From Novosphingobium cyanobacteriorum (GTDB taxonomy: Bacteria > Pseudomonadota > Alphaproteobacteria > Sphingomonadales > Sphingomonadaceae): a stretch of 37,906 nt of DNA. A program made the translations under genes and the position numbers. The notes under the pieces were generated by a model. The model saw only the letters and a program-made list of their open reading frames with translations, was not told the origin of the DNA and made no database searches. Positions 33,419 to 37,906 of the stretch are shown here, in pieces. Location of the stretch: the NCBI RefSeq assembly GCF_029436685.1, contig NZ_JAROCY010000030.1, forward strand, positions 1 to 37,906, in the 5' to 3' direction. Every line of letters begins with the position of its first letter. The first letter of the stretch is position 1.

Positions 33419-34173
33419 CGCAGTCCTGCTGCCGCAACTGGTTTGCAGGAACCAACAATGCCTTGGGTTGATTGCGCGTGCGCAGATGCGGCGAAGGCCA
33501 GTCTGCGGACTTGAGCTTGTCCCGTAGTGCTGCGTTCCCCTCATGCACCACAACAGCCCTGCGGGACATTTTCACGCGTGTCATAGAGCACAAGAGCGGG
33601 CTGCTTTCGCAAAGACCTGGCGCCATCAGCTCTGGCCGGCCTGCTCGCCACAGCTGCGCATTTCAGCCCTGTGGGCGGCCAGCGCGCTTGTCGTCCTGGA
33701 GCGCCGCACGGATGGGCCGCGCGCCGCCGTCATGAAAGGTTCACCCCACGCTTGCATTTCACGACGGCACCAAGGTCGTCTTGGTGTCGGTGCTGAAGCG
33801 CTGCCTGCGACAGCGTTTCGGCACCGCGTGCATGTCTTGCGCGGCATGGGTTCGCTCCTGGCAAGACCTGCCGGCATTACGGCCTTGGAACCAGGGATCC
33901 AGATTATGCGCTGGCCAATGGCCCTATCTCGCGTTTCGGCGGGATCGAGTGATCACCGCTGCCGGTCCCCGCGCCTAACCCGCAGGGGCGCAGACAATCC
34001 CTTCAGGATAGACGCATGCTCGGCGGCCTCCGTACGCAAAACCTGCCGTGAACGGCATGTCCCTCGCGGTCGGCGATGCGGCATGTGGCCCTACCCCCCC
34101 TTGGGGAAACCAACGAGCCCTTTGGATGTTTGCAGAGTCAGCGAGGCGAAGCTCACCGCCAGGAGAACAGACA
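33419..34173. other. Stretch without a recognised gene
   Basis: About 750 bp with many short frames on both strands but no consistent coding signal. A short segment near 33890-33960, read in one plus frame, gives DPDYALANGPISRFGGIE before a stop and may be the tail of a decayed gene; nothing upstream in that frame supports it. Confidence 0.4.
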
Positions 34174-34464
34174 ATGACGAGAATTGAGATTGTTGCTCGC
34201 CACCTGCACCGCGCGCTTTTCGAGACACTGTGTGTTGACGTAGATCCCGATACCCCGGCTCCTTCGACAAGACAGGCAGGCTCGGCTCGCATCAGCCAAG
34301 TCAAGATGGTCCCTGCCTGGATGCAGTTCGAGAAGCAGGCTGCAGTTCTCTTGGCTGAGCTTGATCAGCTGGATGCTCTGTCCGCACACGAGACCATCAA
34401 GCCCTTCCATGCCAAGCATTCATGGGCGACCTCAACCGATAATGGTCTGCCCAACCATCATTGA
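34174..34464 (+). CDS. Small hypothetical protein upstream of mucR (96 aa)
   Basis: The ATG at 34174 is preceded by AGGAG at proper spacing. The sequence begins MTRIEIVARHLHRALFETLC, has a Pro/Thr/Ser linker, then helices MQFEKQAAVLLAELDQLDAL and a polar end. No signal, membrane segment or known motif. It lies 102 bp upstream of the mucR start on the same strand and could be co-transcribed. Confidence 0.5.
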   Translation: MTRIEIVARHLHRALFETLCVDVDPDTPAPSTRQAGSARISQVKMVPAWMQFEKQAAVLLAELDQLDALSAHETIKPFHAKHSWATSTDNGLPNHH

Positions 34465-34566
34465 GTAAAAGCCCTCGATGGATCAGGTGAACATTTTCTA
34501 TTGATTTGGCCAAGCAGAAACGCCAAAGGTTTAGGCACTAGAAAGAAAAAACGGGAGCACCTGACC

Positions 34567-35052
34567 ATGGCACCAACTGAACTTCTCGACCTTGTTTCTG
34601 ATATTGTTTCGGCCCATGTCAGCAACAACACGGTAGCGACAAGCGATTTGCCGAACATTATCAAATCGGTGCATGATGCGTTGACCGGCCTGGGAAAGGT
34701 CGAGCAGTCCGCGGAGAAAGCGCCCGAGCCGGCTGTCTCGGTGCGATCATCGATAAAGCCCGATATGATCACCTGCCTGGATTGCGGGCGAAAGTCCAAA
34801 ATGCTGAAGCGGCATCTCGCCAATGAACATGGCATGTCGCCGACAGACTACCGTGCGAAGTGGAATCTGCCGCGCGATTATCCTATGGTTGCGCCCAATT
34901 ATGCGGAAAAGCGTCGTGTCCTTGCAAAGCAGATTGGACTTGGACGCAAGCCCGCCGCTCCGGTAGTCGAGACCCCCACGGTCGCAAAGCGCAAGAATGC
35001 GTCACGCAAGAAGGCCGTCCCTGCTGTGGATCGGATCGAAGCCGCAACCTGA
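34567..35052 (+). CDS. mucR: MucR/Ros-family zinc-finger transcriptional regulator
   Basis: Alphaproteobacterial regulator of exopolysaccharide, motility and virulence genes; MucR proteins bind AT-rich DNA in an H-NS-like manner. The ATG at 34567 (GGGAG about nine bases upstream) gives 161 aa, near the family length. The N-terminus LLDLVSDIVSAHVSNN is the usual oligomerisation region. The zinc finger is C-x2-C-x9-H-x4-H (CLDCGRKSKMLKRHLANEH), followed by the conserved MSPTDYRAKWNLPRDYPMVA and PNYAEKRRVLAKQIGLGRK. The tail is basic (AKRKNASRKK). It is a plausible controller of the polysaccharide genes in this window, but that link is inferred. Confidence 0.94.
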   Translation: MAPTELLDLVSDIVSAHVSNNTVATSDLPNIIKSVHDALTGLGKVEQSAEKAPEPAVSVRSSIKPDMITCLDCGRKSKMLKRHLANEHGMSPTDYRAKWNLPRDYPMVAPNYAEKRRVLAKQIGLGRKPAAPVVETPTVAKRKNASRKKAVPAVDRIEAAT

Positions 35053-35188
35053 TCCTGACGGTGCAAGGAAACTGGAAGTGCCCGGCGGATCAATCGGGTT
35101 GGCCGATGAACCGAGCCAGGGAGCTGTCGTGGCATTTCCTTTTGACGCGCGGTGCTTGACCCGCCAGGCTGCTCACAGATGAGTGCTG

Positions 35189-35217
35189 CCCGGATTCCGC
35201 TCCAGCCGGAAGCCGGG
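35189..35217 (+). terminator. Possible terminator downstream of mucR
   Basis: Hairpin with arms CCCGG-a-TTCCG and CGGAA-g-CCGGG (one mismatch, 7-base loop), 137 bp after the mucR stop, followed only by CTTTCGC. Strong stem but short U-tract. Confidence 0.4.
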
Positions 35218-36021
35218 CTTTCGCATTGGCGCGAGCCGCACAATCGACAAGCCCGAGACCGAGCAGGCCTGTATGGGATTGAGCAAGGCCGTCCTTATGG
35301 TCGCTCAATTCAGCGACATCTCGGAACAGGTGTCGATGCAGTCCCTTGGCAGTCCGGGCGACAGCGCGCATGTGTGGTGCAGGCGGCAAGGATGTCTATC
35401 GTTTCGATGAGACGCCGTCGTACGCCGTTGTGTCCGTAATTGCCACCTGCCGTGCGCTTTGCCGGGCGATGGCAATGGTGCCGGCAAGATCCCTTCTCGG
35501 CGCATGCGACAAAGGGCATGCGCCGCCTGGCGCCTTCCTGCATCGCTCGATAATCGCCTGGGTCCTGCAGCGCGGCCTTGGTATCATTCTTCCTGGCGAT
35601 CGCCAAGATCAACAGTTCGCGCCTACTTGGCAAAAGGCCTCGGCATAGGGCGCGCAGAATTGCCACGTTGGGGCAACGCTCGTCGCGTGTTAACAACGCG
35701 ACGAGGCCCGCCACGGAGGGCAGTTCGCGGCGGGCCTCTACCTGGTGGACTGGTCTATGGTCCGCCGGCTGAGGTAGACCAACAGGGTTTAAATGGTCTT
35801 AACTGTCAAGAATCCCGCATCATCTGGGCCTCTACGCGTCTCCGCTGACGTCAGCGGAGCGCAGGACGTCTTTCCGGCGAACGAGACTTGTTCCGATCAC
35901 CAGGCCACTTGGCTGGCTTTGCAGAGCGGCATTCTTGGATGCCTGACCATCGAGGATGATGGGATGCTCGCGATCAGGATCCGGACGTTGTCATGGCATG
36001 AAGGTCTGGATCGATGAGTGG
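35218..36021. other. Gene-poor stretch downstream of mucR
   Basis: About 800 bp. It contains the paired hairpins listed at 35703. A 74-codon frame from ATG 35793, with ETCSDHQATWLALQSGILGC, has no clear ribosome site and is not called. Nothing else is recognisable. Confidence 0.4.
35703..35778 (+). other. Paired stem-loops, candidate structured RNA element
   Basis: A perfect 10-bp stem GAGGCCCGCC/GGCGGGCCTC (35703-35712 with 35729-35738) is directly followed by TCTACCT/AGGTAGA (35737-35743 with 35772-35778) enclosing an inner GTGGAC/GTCCGC stem. The two outer stems share two bases, so they compete or stack. There is no U-tract after either. Could be a leader or small-RNA element. Confidence 0.35.
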
Positions 36022-36243
36022 CTACTGAACTTTGCGAAGAACATAGCGTACCCAGTGCGCATTCTTGCGCAGCCACCGACCCAGGAGATAGTCGGGCAAA
36101 TCACACTCAATCATGGCGTCAAGATCGGCGATAAGGTCACCAGCTTTGTTACGCTGGCTCTGCTGGAAAGATTTCTGGAGGTCTTGATCAATCGTGGCGC
36201 GTTGTCGAGCCCGATCACTCTTTATAACTTTCCGCAAAGCCAT
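36022..36243 (-). CDS. Possible small basic protein (73 aa)
   Basis: ATG at 36243 with AAAGGGG about seven bases upstream. Strongly basic N-terminus (MALRKVIKSDRARQRATIDQ), helical middle (DLIADLDAMIECDLP) and basic end (LGRWLRKNAHWVRYVLRKVQ). It resembles a small nucleic-acid-binding or regulatory protein in composition only; no family recognised. An overlapping plus-strand frame (35956-36291) is the competing reading. Confidence 0.4.
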   Translation of the reverse strand: MALRKVIKSDRARQRATIDQDLQKSFQQSQRNKAGDLIADLDAMIECDLPDYLLGRWLRKNAHWVRYVLRKVQ

Positions 36244-36862
36244 TGGCGCCCCTTTCGCAACTTTGGGTTCAGCGCTGAAAGCTCCTACTAGCAAATCGCA
36301 GCGTACGAACGCACGCCCTTTCTTGTCCATGCGCCAGGGCAACGATCTGATTTGTGCAGGGCCTGGGCAAAGCCCGCACTGCTAGGCCCATGACCTTTGG
36401 TCCGGTCCACGATGGACGCAGCCCCCGGGTCGAGGACTACGCAAACTCTACGCACGGCAGCTTGAGGCTTCCGTCAACGCCTGAGTTACTGCCGCCAATC
36501 GAGGACCTGTGCCATGCGTTGCATTGGTGTGATGCGCGCGACATGCAGCAGTATGCGACCCATCTGCATCGGGTGCGAAGTGGGGGCCGCGCGGCAGGCG
36601 CGCAGAAGGATCGTGGCAGCGTCCCTGCACAAGCTCACCCGGCGCTGTCCGTTCCATGGCCAAGCTTTGCCTTGTCTGTGCAGTTTTCGGGCATTGAGAT
36701 CATCTGTCGTCGAGCAGCCAGTCGCGCGGGGATGCGCATGAATCCGAGAATCGACCCGCAGCGGTGCACACTTAAGATCTGTCCGGACGAGCAAGTGCTT
36801 CATGCCAGACCATGCTCTGGCTCGGTGAATATCTTTGCGCACGTCTCGTTGAGATAATGGGA
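36244..36862. other. Stretch without a recognised gene
   Basis: About 600 bp with open frames on both strands, none with family resemblance. It should contain the promoter of the small secreted peptide gene. Confidence 0.35.
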
Positions 36863-36879
36863 CTGCCGTCAAACGGCAG
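36863..36879 (+). promoter_or_regulatory. Leader hairpin upstream of the secreted peptide
   Basis: Perfect 7-bp stem CTGCCGT/ACGGCAG with a 3-base loop, 20 bases ahead of the peptide ATG and just 5' of its ribosome site. Could stabilise the mRNA or modulate translation; no U-tract, so not a terminator. Confidence 0.4.
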
Positions 36880-36899
36880 CTCAACCGAAAGGATTGTTC

Positions 36900-37064
36900 A
36901 TGACCGTCAAGACCGTTCTCCGCGCCGCCGTCATTGCCCTCGCTGCTGCCAGCACACCGTTTGCAAGCGCGCCTGCCTATGCAGGCGAAGGGCATTGGTC
37001 GGTCGGCCACGGCGTCCAGTGCCGCGTAATCCTGGGCTTCGTCATCTGCAGCAAGCGGGTCTGA
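36900..37064 (+). CDS. Small secreted two-cysteine peptide precursor (54 aa)
   Basis: The ATG at 36900 has AAGGA about six bases upstream. The N-terminus MTVKTVLRAAVIALAAASTP leads to the cleavage motif APAYA (residues 24-28), a clear Sec signal peptide. The predicted mature peptide is about 26 aa, starting GEGHWSVGHG. It holds two Cys in C-R-V-I-L-G-F-V-I-C (C-x8-C), which can form a disulfide, and ends in basic SKRV. No immunity, transport or processing genes are nearby. It could be a periplasmic mini-protein, a signal or a bacteriocin-like peptide; the sequence alone cannot decide. Confidence 0.6.
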   Translation: MTVKTVLRAAVIALAAASTPFASAPAYAGEGHWSVGHGVQCRVILGFVICSKRV

Positions 37065-37906
37065 GCCGAAGAGGCGGGCGGGTGGTTGCAACCGCCTCCA
37101 CCCCCCGTCGCCTGACGATGTGGTATCGACTGCCCTCCCCCGCGTGGGGGCGCCGATGCAGGGGACTACCGATCCAGGTAGCGGCACGGTTGCAATCGCC
37201 GATATCGGTATCGACCTCGGGAGTGTGCCTGAGATCGCACTCGTCGGCGAAAGCTTGGATTATGGCTGCCAGGCCCCAGGGGCGGAACTGCGCGCCGCAG
37301 ACACTGCAGCACATGTCGGCCATTCGACCAAGCACTACTACGCCACGCCCGGAAAGAGGGGGCGCATTGAGATAGTCGACGGTTACAATGGCGGCGCTGC
37401 CATCCCGCGCCCGTGGTTGGATGCAGTCAATGCAGCCCGCGCGTTGCTGAGAGTTGCAGCATGATCGCGCAAAGGCACAGCGTCCGCGTAATCCGTGGAT
37501 CTGTTCCGCGCTGCCCGCCTGTCTTCGCTCAATCCGTTCTCCTGGAGCTTTGGCGAGGCGGCGAGGATCGGCGGACAGCACACGCTCGACATTGAGGCAT
37601 CAGCGAACGGCGTTATCGGGCGGGGCTGCAATTGCTTCACGCTGAGCAGTTCGAATAGGCGGCATGGCGGCGGGCAGCTATCGCCCCTGTCGGCAAGGGA
37701 CTCATTGCATTCGGGCAATAGTGGCGGCCGATGCTGCGGGTCCTGTCGCATGGAGCATACAGCACAGATGCCGGTTCGACCTGGACTGTAGCGCGACGAT
37801 TACGGTGTCCGGTCGGCGTCAATTTTGATGGCCGATAGGTGGCCGCGCCGGTTGGTGAATTCTGGCTACCATTTGCTGTTGCGAGGAGCAACCGTCGAGC
37901 GACAAT
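37065..37906. other. Right-edge stretch without an assigned gene
   Basis: About 840 bp. Competing open frames overlap on both strands (plus 37120-37464; minus 37042-37581, the latter with CCSVCG). Neither has a good ribosome site or a recognisable domain. A weak SVPEIA-x3-GxSL resemblance to tyrosine recombinases was noted but not accepted. Confidence 0.35.

Noticed and set aside
33890..33960. Short frame reading DPDYALANGPISRFGGIE before a stop
   Set aside because: Looks protein-like but has no supported upstream extension; chance is likely in GC-rich DNA.
37120..37464. Possible tyrosine recombinase tail (SVPEIA-x3-GxSL, then GHSTKHYYA)
   Set aside because: The catalytic Arg-His-Arg-Tyr set cannot be laid out in order and no upstream domain exists; the similarity is too short.
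37042..37581. Minus-strand frame with CCSVCG, possible zinc-binding protein
   Set aside because: Only one Cys cluster, no second ligand pair, no ribosome site, and it competes with a plus-strand frame.

Overview
The window looks like a chromosomal or megaplasmid segment of a high-GC alphaproteobacterium, most likely one of the Sphingomonadales (Novosphingobium/Sphingobium type). The reasons are the GC-rich coding sequence, a MucR/Ros zinc-finger regulator (a family largely confined to Alphaproteobacteria) and the style of the insertion-sequence remnants. No rRNA, tRNA or CRISPR array was seen. All calls come from reading the sequence; no search was run.

Layout. (a) 1-1615: a TolC-family outer-membrane channel, cut by the left edge. 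(b) 1.6-6.1 kb: an accessory insert with an IS481-type fragment, a complete hipBA toxin-antitoxin pair with four regularly spaced operators, a frameshifted ISL3-type transposase and an IS21-type terminus. (c) 6.1-18.3 kb, minus strand: an eight-gene Pel-like exopolysaccharide operon, read in the order RTX deacetylase, pelG, pelA-hydrolase, pelB (TPR part), pelB (barrel part), pelD, pelE, pelF. From pelG onward every junction is a stop/start overlap. (d) 18.3-24.0 kb: an unassigned stretch, a second RTX protein with a beta-helix N-terminus (minus strand), and divergently a GDP-mannose pyrophosphorylase (plus strand). (e) 24-26.5 kb: small unknown genes and an S24-type repressor. (f) 26.5-28.8 kb: an AT-rich stretch, then an overlapping glycosyltransferase/acetyltransferase pair. 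(g) 29-35 kb: a membrane-anchored low-complexity protein, an IS1595-type transposase with an extra N-terminal HTH region, small unknown genes and mucR. (h) 35-37.9 kb: gene-poor DNA with hairpins and a 54-codon secreted peptide.

How the parts may work together (inference). PelF, with PelD and PelE, would polymerise a sugar and PelG would pass it across the inner membrane. The TPR protein and a separate beta-barrel replace the single long PelB. The two activities that form one PelA protein in Pseudomonas are split here: a small exported GH114-like hydrolase, and a NodB-like deacetylase on a protein with RTX repeats and no signal peptide, i.e. a type I secretion substrate. The TolC-like channel and the second RTX protein fit the same export route. 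PelD ends after its GAF domain, so the c-di-GMP-binding GGDEF domain of the Pseudomonas protein appears to be missing. The most interesting object is therefore a rebuilt Pel-like system with type I secreted modifying enzymes and probably different regulation. The hipBA operator array, the HTH-bearing transposase and the secreted peptide are secondary points of interest.
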